Part shown: positions 18,401-26,830 of the stretch, piece by piece
How the letters are laid out: every line of letters begins with the position of its first letter
How positions within the stretch are numbered: position 1 is the stretch's first letter
Source of the DNA: Chryseobacterium polytrichastri
Lineage (GTDB): Bacteria > Bacteroidota > Bacteroidia > Flavobacteriales > Weeksellaceae
Length of the DNA: 64,000 nt
Assembly (NCBI RefSeq): GCF_900142445.1
Contig: NZ_FRAV01000009.1
Coordinates: 100,887 to 164,886, forward strand
Direction: 5' to 3'
Notes under the pieces: generated by a model
What the model saw: the letters and a program-made list of their open reading frames with translations, nothing else
What the model was told of the DNA's origin: nothing
Databases searched by the model: none
Made by a program: the position numbers and the translations under genes

Positions 18401-18835
18401 TTATTTAATCCCCAACAACTCTACGATGAAAACAAGTGTACTGTTTGGTCCGATATCTTTGCTCACTTCTTGCTCTCCATACGCTAAGTGTGCAGGAATG
18501 ATTAATCTCCATTTGCTTCCTACAGGCATTAATTGAAGTGCTTCTGTCCATCCTTTAATTACTTTATTCAAAGGAAAAGAAGCTGGTGTTCCTCTTTTTA
18601 CAGAGCTGTCGAAAACCTTGCCTCCAATCGTAGTTCCGTGGTAGTGACATTTAACCATAGATTTAGGACCTGGTTTTGCACCATCTCCTTCGGTAATGAT
18701 CTCATACTGCAAACCACTTGGCAACTGCACTACGCTTTCTCTTTTACCATACTCTTCCATGTATTCCTTACCATCGTTAAGGTTCTTCTCTGCCAATTCT
18801 TTTTTACGCTTAAATAACAAGTCTGCTACTCCCAT
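18401..18835 (-). CDS. FKBP-type peptidyl-prolyl cis-trans isomerase
   Basis: 144 residues. The FKBP domain spans residues 40-144: VKCHYHGTTIGGKVFDSS, VIKGWTEALQLMPVGSKW and LAYGEQ, ending in LVFIVELLGI. Key active-site residues Tyr, Asp (FDSS), the VIKGW Trp and Tyr in LAYG are present. It has no signal peptide, unlike many FkpA/Mip proteins, so a cytoplasmic folding helper is likely. Its own terminator follows, so it is monocistronic. Confidence 0.92.
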   Translation of the reverse strand: MGVADLLFKRKKELAEKNLNDGKEYMEEYGKRESVVQLPSGLQYEIITEGDGAKPGPKSMVKCHYHGTTIGGKVFDSSVKRGTPASFPLNKVIKGWTEALQLMPVGSKWRLIIPAHLAYGEQEVSKDIGPNSTLVFIVELLGIK

Positions 18836-19013
18836 AATTGATTTTTTTTTTACAAAGATAAGATTTTGTAGATGGAAGAGTGAAGCAAGAGGATGGAAGT
18901 TTTGGACCCGTATAATTGCTCTTATTTTCCAGCTCTCAAAAAATTCAAATAAGTTTAATGTTGTCGTAACACATATCTCGGAACTTGGCGTTATAATTGA
19001 ATTTAAAAACTAA

Positions 19014-20012
19014 ATGCCAGATCCAGTAAAATATAACAAGAAATTTGACGAACTCAACGAGGAGGAAAAAGTACTTCTGGAAGTCTGCAAAAAAAGTATT
19101 GCAGATTTTGTAGAGCAATCTTCTTTAATAAGTGACGTTAACCACGCTACAAGAAATGCGCATGCTAAAACCTATGCCGTTCTAAAAGGTGAATTCATTA
19201 TAGATCCCAATATTCCCAATGAGCTAAAGCAGTTTTTTGACAAGGAAAAATTTGATTTAACCATAAGGCTTTCCAATGCTCATTTGAAAATTAAAAATCC
19301 TGAGAGAGACATTCCTGCGTATGGTTTTTCGGTAAAAATAAAAGATGAAAACGGAAGTTTAATTGCCAATTATCCTTTGGTGAATTTCCCGTTGTTTCCA
19401 GTGAATTCCGTGAGTACTTTTTTGAAATTATTTACTTCGGTTAATCGGTTTTTTGTAAAAAAATGGAGTTCATTTTCTTTAATGATGCAGGTTTTAAAAA
19501 TCATTCCATCCACCTTAACAGGTTCGTTTATAAAGAATGCTTTCAAGCTATGGACTAAAAGAAATGATTTTTTTCTGTCTTTTGATTATCATTCGGTTGG
19601 AGCCTATCGTCTAGGAGATCATATGATTAAAATAAAACTGAGTCCAAAAGGAGTAGATAAGAACTTTGGAAAGAAAGTAAAGACTAAAGAAGCCCTTGAA
19701 GATTATTTTAAGTCAAATGATTTTACAGCCGATATTCTTATTCAGGTTTGTTATGATCTAAAAAAACAACCCATCAATAAACTGAATGTTGAATGGAAAA
19801 AAGCTCCGTTTATTAAAATCGGAGAAGTAAAAATAGAGAAAGACTCACTTCTTAATCCTCGCTCTTGTGAAAATGAGTTGTTATCTTTTAATCCGTTTGA
19901 AAATAAACCTTTCTTCCAACCGGTCGGGAGAATACAGAAACTCCGAAATGAAGCCTATAAAGTGTCTCTACAAACTAGGTTGAAGATCAATAAGCTTTTG
20001 AAATATAAATAA
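19014..20012 (+). CDS. Catalase-superfamily heme protein (non-classical)
   Basis: 332 residues without signal peptide. The segments HATRNAHAKTYAVLKGEF (residues 43-60), FDYHSVGAYRLGDHMIK near residue 195 and FNPFENKPFFQPVGRIQKL near residue 295 correspond to conserved blocks of the small catalase-like family: distal His-containing region, the YRxG block and the FNPW...RPxGxxNR block. Classical catalases are about 480 residues or more, so this is a shortened relative whose members may act on lipid or organic hydroperoxides. Heme binding is inferred; the proximal Tyr cannot be assigned by eye. Confidence 0.65.
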   Translation: MPDPVKYNKKFDELNEEEKVLLEVCKKSIADFVEQSSLISDVNHATRNAHAKTYAVLKGEFIIDPNIPNELKQFFDKEKFDLTIRLSNAHLKIKNPERDIPAYGFSVKIKDENGSLIANYPLVNFPLFPVNSVSTFLKLFTSVNRFFVKKWSSFSLMMQVLKIIPSTLTGSFIKNAFKLWTKRNDFFLSFDYHSVGAYRLGDHMIKIKLSPKGVDKNFGKKVKTKEALEDYFKSNDFTADILIQVCYDLKKQPINKLNVEWKKAPFIKIGEVKIEKDSLLNPRSCENELLSFNPFENKPFFQPVGRIQKLRNEAYKVSLQTRLKINKLLKYK

Positions 20013-20015
20013 GGA

Positions 20016-20060
20016 AGGTGAATGGTGAATTTTGCTTCGCAAGTGAATGGTAAATTTTTG
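20016..20060. repeat. GAATGGTGAATTTTGCTTCG repeat
   Basis: GGTGAATGGTGAATTTTGCTTCGCAAGTGAATGG-type sequence (arms GTGAAT) matches spacers in the tRNA array around 51590-51630 and 52050-52095 in inverted orientation. Only short blocks are quoted. Confidence 0.45.
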
Positions 20061-20227
20061 GAAAGTTTCGAGATTTCAGATTTGAGGGAGAATTTGTTTA
20101 TTTTTTTAACGCAGAGTTCGCTAAGTTTTTTTTGAAATGATTATGTGTATTTTCGTTCGCGAAGGCATTTCATTCAGCAATGTTCATTAATGATTATGAT
20201 TAAAAATCAATTTTCCAATCAATAAAA

Positions 20228-20252
20228 AAGGCTCTACAATATGTAAAGCCTT
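20228..20252 (-). terminator. Terminator of ter operon
   Basis: AAGGCT..ACAATATGT..AGCCTT forms a hairpin followed on the minus strand by TTTTTTATTG. It lies 29 bp after the terC stop. Confidence 0.75.
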
Positions 20253-20280
20253 CATGTATTTTATTTAATGATAATTGATA

Positions 20281-21324
20281 TTATCCTTCAATTTTATTTT
20301 CTTCGTCTTTCTCCTTATCAGGAAATATAATTGATAAAAGAACCGAGATTACCAATACTCCACCCACGATTCCTAATGAAACTGGTGATGAAATGTGAAT
20401 CCATGGTGCTATTAGCATTTTAACCCCGATGAAAGATAAGATAATGGCTAAACCATATGGCAACTTGCTGAACATATGAATGAAGTTCGCCAACAAGAAA
20501 TACAATGATCTAAGACCTAAGATTGCAAAAATGTTTGATGTATACAAGATAAACGGGTCATTTGAGATTGCAAAGATCGCCGGAATTGAATCCACTGCGA
20601 AAAGTACATCCGTAAATTCTATAACCGCTACAACCACCAAAAGAGGAGTTGCCATTTTGATTCCGTTTTGAACGGTGAAAAATTTATCCCCAACATAATT
20701 ATCTGAAACTTTCCAGAATCTTTTGATCAATCTTGCCCCGGCAGTATTGCTGTAATCTTCATCATCATCATCGTCACCGCCTCCCCAAGATTTGATACCT
20801 GCATACACAAGAAACAAACCGAAAAGTACCATGACAATATTAATCTGAACAGCTTTCCCTAAAATAGTCATCTCAGGTAAATACGTTAAGTTGATAAGAC
20901 CAACGCCTGCAAAAATAAATATCGCTCTGAATATCAAGGCTCCAATAATTCCCCAAAACAATACCTTATGATGAAGGTGTTTAGGAACCTTAAAGAATCC
21001 GAAAACAAGGATAAATACAAATAAATTATCTACTGACAGTGCTTTTTCAACCCAATACGCTGCTTGGTATTGTGTGAATTTTTCCACCGCTAGTGCGTGG
21101 CTTCCGGGACCTAAATCTGAGTTATAAACCCAATACACAACGCCCGAGAAAATCATAGACAGCGAGATCCATACCACTGACCAAATCGTAGCTTCCTTAG
21201 AGGAAACTTCGTGACTCTTCTTATTGAAAACCCCTAAATCCAGGAGTAACATGATAACCACCGTTATCGCAAATCCCCAGACCAGGCCAGGGTGTAATTC
21301 TAAAATACTTTGATGTTGTTCCAC
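20281..21324 (-). CDS. terC: TerC family integral membrane protein
   Basis: About 347 residues from a GTG at 21324 (start MEQHQSILELHPGLVW). An alternative in-frame TTG at 21372 would add 16 poorly conserved residues. At least seven hydrophobic segments are visible, with the TerC hallmarks VEKALSVDNLFVFILVF and FTDVLFAVDSIPAIFAI, whose acidic residues in membrane helices are thought to bind metal. An acidic loop (GGGDDDDDEDY) lies midway. TerC is linked to metal homeostasis and tellurite/stress resistance and to loading metalloenzymes at the membrane. It is the last gene of the ter operon. Confidence 0.9.
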   Translation of the reverse strand: MEQHQSILELHPGLVWGFAITVVIMLLLDLGVFNKKSHEVSSKEATIWSVVWISLSMIFSGVVYWVYNSDLGPGSHALAVEKFTQYQAAYWVEKALSVDNLFVFILVFGFFKVPKHLHHKVLFWGIIGALIFRAIFIFAGVGLINLTYLPEMTILGKAVQINIVMVLFGLFLVYAGIKSWGGGDDDDDEDYSNTAGARLIKRFWKVSDNYVGDKFFTVQNGIKMATPLLVVVAVIEFTDVLFAVDSIPAIFAISNDPFILYTSNIFAILGLRSLYFLLANFIHMFSKLPYGLAIILSFIGVKMLIAPWIHISSPVSLGIVGGVLVISVLLSIIFPDKEKDEENKIEG

Positions 21325-21410
21325 TATATATGTGTTTTTATATGATAAAAGCAATAACTGTATGATACACAATTATTGCCGTTTTAATTATTTTATTGAT
21401 TTATAATTTC

Positions 21411-22019
21411 TTACAAATATTTTTGCTGAACGGTCTTTATCGTTTCTTCCAATTTTTTGTCCGCTGTAGGATCTCCAATTGCATTGAATTTCCATTCTCC
21501 ATTTCTCTTATAAAAAACGCCCATTACCATAGAAACATGACCTTTAAAAGATGCATCATTCGCAATGTCATATTTAGCAAAAACCTCTCTTACATTTTTA
21601 GGGCTTCCTTCATAAATACGGATAGAAGCAAAAGGAATGGTTCCAAAATCCTGACCTCTATAACTATTCAATACCATTGCAACATGCTCTACACTCGCAT
21701 CCAATTGACTAAAATCAACCGTGATTACTTCATTATCAAAACCATCATCTCCATCTACATCACCTGTTAAATCATCTCCACTGTGCTTTACAGAACCGTT
21801 TTTAGATTTTAGGTTTCCGAAATAAATTACTTCTGTAGCATTTTTATTCGAATCATATAAAATACAGCTTCCATCTAAATCTACTGCTTCTTTTTTAGTC
21901 CCAAAAAAACCTTTTTTCTCAATTGCTCCCCAGTTGATTCCCACGCAAGCTTGCGTAAGAGCCGACCCGTTTTCCTTCGTAAGGTTTATTCTTTGACCTT
22001 TTTGTAAGTTAATAGCCAT
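21411..22019 (-). CDS. TerD domain protein (TerZ/TerD-like)
   Basis: 202 residues. The TerD fold is shown by the N-terminal LQKGQRINLTK, the DLDGSCILYD strand, the calcium-site motif HSGDDLTGDVDGDD and the terminal YKRNGEWKFNAIGDP. The Asp-rich loop binds calcium in characterised TerD proteins. It is cytoplasmic, probably membrane-associated, and belongs to the ter operon together with a second TerD paralogue at 24215-24769. Confidence 0.92.
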   Translation of the reverse strand: MAINLQKGQRINLTKENGSALTQACVGINWGAIEKKGFFGTKKEAVDLDGSCILYDSNKNATEVIYFGNLKSKNGSVKHSGDDLTGDVDGDDGFDNEVITVDFSQLDASVEHVAMVLNSYRGQDFGTIPFASIRIYEGSPKNVREVFAKYDIANDASFKGHVSMVMGVFYKRNGEWKFNAIGDPTADKKLEETIKTVQQKYL

Positions 22020-22087
22020 CTTTTAATGTTTAGTTATTTATTATTTTTTATTGATAGAATGCCAAAAACAATTAGCCCTTCTACTTT

Positions 22088-23032
22088 TTAATTATTTAAA
22101 TTTAAATTCAACATGGCGCGAAGAATATTGGTTTCTTCATTCACATCAAATATTTTATTCATAATATCTACGTTTTCGAGATTTCGAAGATAATCTTTCA
22201 ATACAGCATCTACATCGCCCGGCAAGGTTCGTTTTCTTTCGTGAATGGTTTCTTCCAATTCTTCATTTTTTCTTTTCAACTGATTAATGATCGAAGCTTG
22301 ATTAGATTCATTTTCAGAAGTATCTAAATCAGACAATTCATCATCAACCAAATACATTTTCCTCTCCTCAATACTAAAAATAAAATGCTCATCAGACTGA
22401 AAGATCTTGAACAATTCATATTCATCTCTTCCGATACGATACCCACACACGAAACGAACTTTAAAACTCTGTATATTAAGTTTCCCCAATAATTTTCTTT
22501 CTATCAGATAATCCTGATATTGGTAAGAAGGAACTGTCTTTGCCTTTAATTTCGACTCATCAGCTTCCGTTCTGTAAAATTCTGCTGCATATCTTTTGTG
22601 AAAATATAAAACATCATTCCAATTCAGTGTAAATTTATCCTCTGTAAGATCTTTATACAGGTTTCTTAAATGTTGAGAAAATATACCACTGTAGATTTTC
22701 CTGTCCGTTTCAAAATTATCAACTTTCTTTTCCTCGAAAGCTTCAATATATTGATTATTAATATTAATCTCGTTAATAACAGCCAACAGATCATTTTCCT
22801 TTTTCTTTTTGATCTTGGTTAGCAATTCTATTAAACTATCGGTATACTGAAGGTGAAAAAGCTCAAGTTTACTGTAATCTAACGTCTTATTTTCCTGAAA
22901 TAAATTGTGTATAATATCTGTTTTAATATAGATTGATATTATGTCAACATTTTCAAAAAAATTAGAGAGAAGTTTAAGCTTGGTTAATCTTCTTTTACTT
23001 TGAGATAGTATGCTTACAGCTTCATCATCCAC
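22088..23032 (-). CDS. Ter-operon hypothetical protein, coiled coil
   Basis: 314 residues, charged, cytoplasmic, with long predicted helices and a coiled-coil-like C-terminal part (INQLKRKNEELEETIHERK). No family recognised. It lies 15 bp after telA and 68 bp before the second terD gene, so it is certainly co-transcribed. Its invariant place in the operon suggests a partner of TelA or TerD; that is inference. Confidence 0.75.
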   Translation of the reverse strand: MDDEAVSILSQSKRRLTKLKLLSNFFENVDIISIYIKTDIIHNLFQENKTLDYSKLELFHLQYTDSLIELLTKIKKKKENDLLAVINEININNQYIEAFEEKKVDNFETDRKIYSGIFSQHLRNLYKDLTEDKFTLNWNDVLYFHKRYAAEFYRTEADESKLKAKTVPSYQYQDYLIERKLLGKLNIQSFKVRFVCGYRIGRDEYELFKIFQSDEHFIFSIEERKMYLVDDELSDLDTSENESNQASIINQLKRKNEELEETIHERKRTLPGDVDAVLKDYLRNLENVDIMNKIFDVNEETNILRAMLNLNLNN

Positions 23033-23047
23033 CTTAATACCTTGTTA

Positions 23048-24208
23048 TTAACCTCTAATATTTGCTTTTAATTCGCTTTCTAATGACTGTAGATCCTGAT
23101 CCAGCTTTCTTCTGCTTTCTGTACCTTGCTTTTGGATCTGTTTTACTTCATTTAAAGTATTAATCAACATTGCTGTTGTTTCTCTCAATGTTTCAGCAGA
23201 TACAATAGTCTGTTCATTAGCTCTGGCAACATTTACAGAATTCTGACCCAAACGTTCTGCATTCTTTCTTAAGATCTCTTCTGTTGTAGAAGATACTTTC
23301 TGCTGAATCTCAATATTTTGCTGCTGTCTGTGCATGGCAACCGCTAATGAAAGCTGGTTTTTCCAAACGGGTAACGTTGTAGTAAGAATCGTCTGTGCCT
23401 TTTCTGCGATAGAAACGTTGTTGTTCTGAACCAATCTGATCTGTGGAAGAGACTGCATCATAATTAAACGTACTACTTTAAGATCTGCCAGCCTTCTATC
23501 TAATCTGTTGATAAAATCTCTCTTATCAGCAATTTGATAATCTGCATAATTCTGAACATTAGCTTCCATTTGTGCAAGTTCACCAGCCGCTTTTTCCATT
23601 CTTAAATTCCCTGCAATCACAAGGTCTTCAATTTGTTTGATAGAATTTACGTTGCTATCAAAAATAGTCTGCAAAACAGCGTTGTCTTTTGTTGAAGTAA
23701 TGATTCCGGCATTTACTTTATGCGAGATCTGATCGATGTTGGTAACAATCTTATCATATTTAGCAAATAAGTTTTCTACCTGAGTAATCACTTTTTTCAT
23801 GAAAGGCAAACGGCTAAAAAAGCCTTTTACTTTATTGCCTCCATTGATTTCGTCTACATCTACGTAATTAAGCTCAATCAATAAATTATTGATCAGCTCT
23901 CCTACTTCGCCAGAATTTGATCTTCTTACGTTATTTAAAAAACTATCACTTTGGTTGGCTAATGTTTTTTGAAGTTCAGACCCAAAATTTACGATAGAAC
24001 CAGGGTTGGTTTCATCTATAGCATTGGCAGCCGTTTCATATTTCTGAAGGTCTGCACTTTGAATCTGAGTTAAATTTACATTTCCATCTCTATCAACGAG
24101 AACCGGTGGAGTTCCCGGATTAGGCTGACTCGGTTGTGCGGGTTCAAATGTCTTAAGGGGCTCAATTGACTGAAGTGGGTCAATGGGTTGGTTTGATTGA
24201 TTATCCAT
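23048..24208 (-). CDS. telA: TelA family toxic-anion resistance protein
   Basis: 386 residues. A disordered Pro/Gln-rich N-terminus (about residues 1-50) precedes the helical TelA domain with the recognisable blocks FFSRLPFMKKVITQVENLF, RLDRRLADLKVVRLIMMQS, LVQNNNVSIAEKAQTILTT and LPVWKNQLSLAVAMHRQQ. TelA proteins accompany TerC and TerD in tellurite and envelope-stress resistance; the mechanism is not established. It sits between terD and the hypothetical gene with gaps under 20 bp. Confidence 0.92.
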   Translation of the reverse strand: MDNQSNQPIDPLQSIEPLKTFEPAQPSQPNPGTPPVLVDRDGNVNLTQIQSADLQKYETAANAIDETNPGSIVNFGSELQKTLANQSDSFLNNVRRSNSGEVGELINNLLIELNYVDVDEINGGNKVKGFFSRLPFMKKVITQVENLFAKYDKIVTNIDQISHKVNAGIITSTKDNAVLQTIFDSNVNSIKQIEDLVIAGNLRMEKAAGELAQMEANVQNYADYQIADKRDFINRLDRRLADLKVVRLIMMQSLPQIRLVQNNNVSIAEKAQTILTTTLPVWKNQLSLAVAMHRQQQNIEIQQKVSSTTEEILRKNAERLGQNSVNVARANEQTIVSAETLRETTAMLINTLNEVKQIQKQGTESRRKLDQDLQSLESELKANIRG

Positions 24209-24214
24209 AATAAA

Positions 24215-24769
24215 TTATTGATACATTGATACAAATTTGTCAAGACCTTCTCTCTGACCTGCGCCTACAGCTTCGAATTTCCAATCTCCGTTTCTGTTGT
24301 AGATTCTTCCGAATTCTACCGCCGTTTCAATAGAGAAATCTTCGTCTAGTTCGTACTTCAAGATTTCCTCATTCGTTTCTGTATTCACAATTCTGATGAA
24401 AGAATTCCTTACCTGTCCGAAGTTTTGTTTTCTAGATTCAGCTTCGTGAATGGTAACTACTACAGTAATTTCCTTTATAGCAGAATCAATTTTAGTTAAA
24501 TCAATTTTAATTTGCTCATCATCACCGTCTCCATCACCTGTTAAGTTATCTCCTGAGTGAATCACTGCTTTATCCGGAGACTCCAGGTTGTTATAAAAAA
24601 TAAAATGGTTATCTGAAACCAATTTCTTGTTTTCTCCTAATAAAAATAAAGAAGCATCTAAATCAAAAGCTCCTCCTGTAGAAGTATTGTTGGTATCCCA
24701 TCCTAAACCAATTGTAAATTTAGGGGCATTTATATTTTCTCTTTGTCCTTTTTGTAAGTTAATAGCCAT
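24215..24769 (-). CDS. terD: TerD domain protein, first copy
   Basis: 184 residues with LQKGQRENINAPKFTIGLGW, FDLDASLFLLGE, the calcium-binding loop HSGDNLTGDGDGDDE and the terminal YNRNGDWKFEAVGAG. The calcium-site Asp residues are all present. Its start overlaps the upstream phosphoribosyltransferase gene by 11 bp and telA begins 7 bp after its stop, so translation is coupled through the operon. Confidence 0.93.
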   Translation of the reverse strand: MAINLQKGQRENINAPKFTIGLGWDTNNTSTGGAFDLDASLFLLGENKKLVSDNHFIFYNNLESPDKAVIHSGDNLTGDGDGDDEQIKIDLTKIDSAIKEITVVVTIHEAESRKQNFGQVRNSFIRIVNTETNEEILKYELDEDFSIETAVEFGRIYNRNGDWKFEAVGAGQREGLDKFVSMYQ

Positions 24770-25583
24770 AATATAATTCAGTTTGCGTTAAAGTGTTTAT
24801 ATTGTTTTCGTATTCTTTTATTAAATGATAATTGTTGCTGATTGCCAGCTCCAACAAACTATCCATATGCTCATTTGTTACTTTAGACGTAAGATACTCA
24901 AAATTACTTGAATCTAGGCCTAAAATATATTTTACAATCCTTGTATTAAATTGGAAACTTGGTTTCACCATTACTTCCACTACATGCTCTACATTTTTTA
25001 CTGCATAATAGTTAAAGAAATTTTCAATGGTAGGATCCAATTCAAAATTCATTAATTCAGCATAATACATGAATAAAAAATCTGCTTCTACATTAAATTC
25101 ATCCAAAATTTTATTCACTGTATATTCATGACTTCCTGTGATTTTTATATCGTCTATAAAAATACAAAGTTTTCCTCTTAAAAAATCTTTATCCAGATAA
25201 TAAGTATCATTGGCTATCAGATTTTTACGGTCTTCAAAACTCAAATTCCCATAATCTGTCGTATAGGTATGATTTCTATTAATTTTTGATAAAATACTCG
25301 ATTTTTTTCCTTTTTGAAATAAGTAAAAATCCAGATACTTTTTAAAATAAAAACATAAAAAATTAGAAGCTGTAGGAATCGCCATGTAAGGACTTGGCAA
25401 AACCACAATTTCTTTCTCTGTATTTAAAATATCTTCATGTTCAGAAATAAATCCGTCAAATAATTCCTTTGCAAATTTTTCAGCATATGATTTATCGCCA
25501 TATTTAAAATAGCTGTATTCAGCAGGCGAAAAAGTAAATTCATCCGCCGAATGAATGTGGTGTAAACTATACCTTTTATTCAT
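24759..25583 (-). CDS. Phosphoribosyltransferase-like protein of ter operon
   Basis: 274 residues. The stretch LCIFIDDIKITGSHEYTV near residue 140 is a PRPP-binding loop of the type I phosphoribosyltransferase fold (two Asp followed by T-G-S), and VVLPSPYMAIPTASN provides the preceding strand. Ter clusters in other bacteria carry phosphoribosyltransferase and HAD genes as a proposed nucleotide-like metabolite branch. It lies 5 bp after the HAD gene and overlaps terD by 11 bp. The substrate is unknown. Confidence 0.75.
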   Translation of the reverse strand: MNKRYSLHHIHSADEFTFSPAEYSYFKYGDKSYAEKFAKELFDGFISEHEDILNTEKEIVVLPSPYMAIPTASNFLCFYFKKYLDFYLFQKGKKSSILSKINRNHTYTTDYGNLSFEDRKNLIANDTYYLDKDFLRGKLCIFIDDIKITGSHEYTVNKILDEFNVEADFLFMYYAELMNFELDPTIENFFNYYAVKNVEHVVEVMVKPSFQFNTRIVKYILGLDSSNFEYLTSKVTNEHMDSLLELAISNNYHLIKEYENNINTLTQTELYYGY

Positions 25584-25588
25584 TTTTA

Positions 25589-26254
25589 TTAGTTTTTTAG
25601 TAAATATGCGTTAAATCCAAAATCCTTTGCTCCTTTGTAATCGGCAATCGGATTATCTCCAATGTGTAGAATTTGGTTCATCTCCAACTCTTGATTTGCT
25701 CTATTCTTTACCTCCTGAAAAACGAGAGGATTGGGTTTAGAGATATTCAATTCATCCGAATAAATATGAAAATCAATATACTGATCAAGATTTTCATTAA
25801 TCAGGAATTTTCTCATTGTTTTACCTTTGATAAATCCTGTGTTACTTAAAATATTAATCGTCTTTCCCTGATTTTTAATTTCATCAAAAAACTGATGAAT
25901 ATTTTCAAAAATGATAACGGGTTTATATTCCAGAAAAAGCGTTTCGCTCTTTGCATAGAATTGGTTTAATTGATCTTTATTAATCTGTTTCAAGTCAGCA
26001 TTCAACGATCCTAAAATCAATAAATAAATTTCAAAAGTATCAATATTACCTCCTGACACTTCATTAATTGTATTGCAAAGATCATCGTAATATTTTACGA
26101 ATTTCGCAACCTCATCAATGGGTTTATCAATGTTAAAAAACGAGGAGAACAGCTCAACTCTTTTTGCTTTAAATTCAGGATGAGATTTTATTAAGGTAAG
26201 CCACAGATCAAAAGAAAAATGATGGTGGTTGTGAATGTCTATATCTACTTTCAA
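25589..26254 (-). CDS. HAD family hydrolase of ter operon
   Basis: 221 residues. Motif I is FSFDLWLTL with the nucleophile Asp (DxWxT), motif II is ILSNTG, motif III is KPNPLVF and motif IV is HIGDNPIADYKGA. It is a C1-cap type phosphatase. It is the first gene of the ter operon, 88 nt downstream of a strong promoter, and precedes the phosphoribosyltransferase gene by 5 bp, so the two are probably partners in making or breaking a phosphorylated metabolite. Confidence 0.88.
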   Translation of the reverse strand: MKVDIDIHNHHHFSFDLWLTLIKSHPEFKAKRVELFSSFFNIDKPIDEVAKFVKYYDDLCNTINEVSGGNIDTFEIYLLILGSLNADLKQINKDQLNQFYAKSETLFLEYKPVIIFENIHQFFDEIKNQGKTINILSNTGFIKGKTMRKFLINENLDQYIDFHIYSDELNISKPNPLVFQEVKNRANQELEMNQILHIGDNPIADYKGAKDFGFNAYLLKN

Positions 26255-26348
26255 AACGATATAAGTTAAAAATTTTATTCGGCTCTTTTGTTACAAAAGA
26301 TTTTTAATTTTCTCATCATCAATTTGCGTTGAATTTTCCAATTCTTCC

Positions 26349-26378
26349 CAAAGATAAAATTTTTATCATAAATCCAAA
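26349..26378 (-). promoter_or_regulatory. Promoter of ter operon
   Basis: On the minus strand TTTG (plus 26375-26378), 18 bp, then TATCTTTG (plus 26349-26356): a perfect Bacteroidota promoter, about 90 nt before the HAD gene. Confidence 0.85.
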
Positions 26379-26474
26379 GTGATCATTCTCTGTTTTATGA
26401 AACTTTATGATTTGTACAGTTATTAGCAAATTAAGAACAGATTTCCTTAAATTCAAAAAAAATGATAAAAAGTT

Positions 26475-26504
26475 TTTGTTGTTTCATTTTTTTTTATAAT
26501 TTCG
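26475..26504 (+). promoter_or_regulatory. Promoter of EF-G leader
   Basis: TTTG (26475-26478), 18 bp, TAATTTCG (26497-26504). The expected start, near 26511, is 14 nt before the leader-peptide ATG. Confidence 0.7.
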
Positions 26505-26524
26505 CAACCGATTAAAAATCAACA

Positions 26525-26611
26525 ATGTCAACAAAAATGATAAATATTATAACTTTAAACAATCCTATCAGAGCTGTGTTCTTTGGTAGCACTGAATATT
26601 TATCTGAATAG
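26525..26611 (+). CDS. Putative leader peptide of EF-G paralogue
   Basis: A 28-residue ORF beginning MSTKMINIITLNNPIRAVFF and ending GSTEYLSE, immediately after the predicted transcription start. It is followed within 30 nt by a rho-independent terminator and then, 158 nt further, by the EF-G paralogue. This promoter, short ORF, terminator, gene order is the classical layout of ribosome-mediated attenuation. A copy of the terminator's 5' arm (CCTATC) lies inside the ORF and could compete for the 3' arm. The peptide is not known to me. Confidence 0.5.
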   Translation: MSTKMINIITLNNPIRAVFFGSTEYLSE

Positions 26612-26640
26612 TATCGACCTTTATAAAATCAAAATATAAT

Positions 26641-26672
26641 AAAAGGCCTATCTATCCAGATAGGTCTTTTTT
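26641..26672 (+). terminator. Attenuator-like terminator before EF-G paralogue
   Basis: GGCCTATCT pairs with AGATAGGTC around ATCC, followed by six T. It stands between the leader ORF and the EF-G gene with no gene ending before it on this strand except the leader peptide. Confidence 0.8.
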
Positions 26673-26830
26673 GCTACCCAATTTCCAGCTTTCTAAAATT
26701 CAAGTTGGTTGTCTTCAATTTTTAACGCAAAGAAAAAAATTCTTACTAAAATAAAAAGGTAGGATTAATAAATCCACACGCTTAAGAATTCCAATACAAC
26801 CTTAAAAATCAACAATTTAAATTTAACAAA

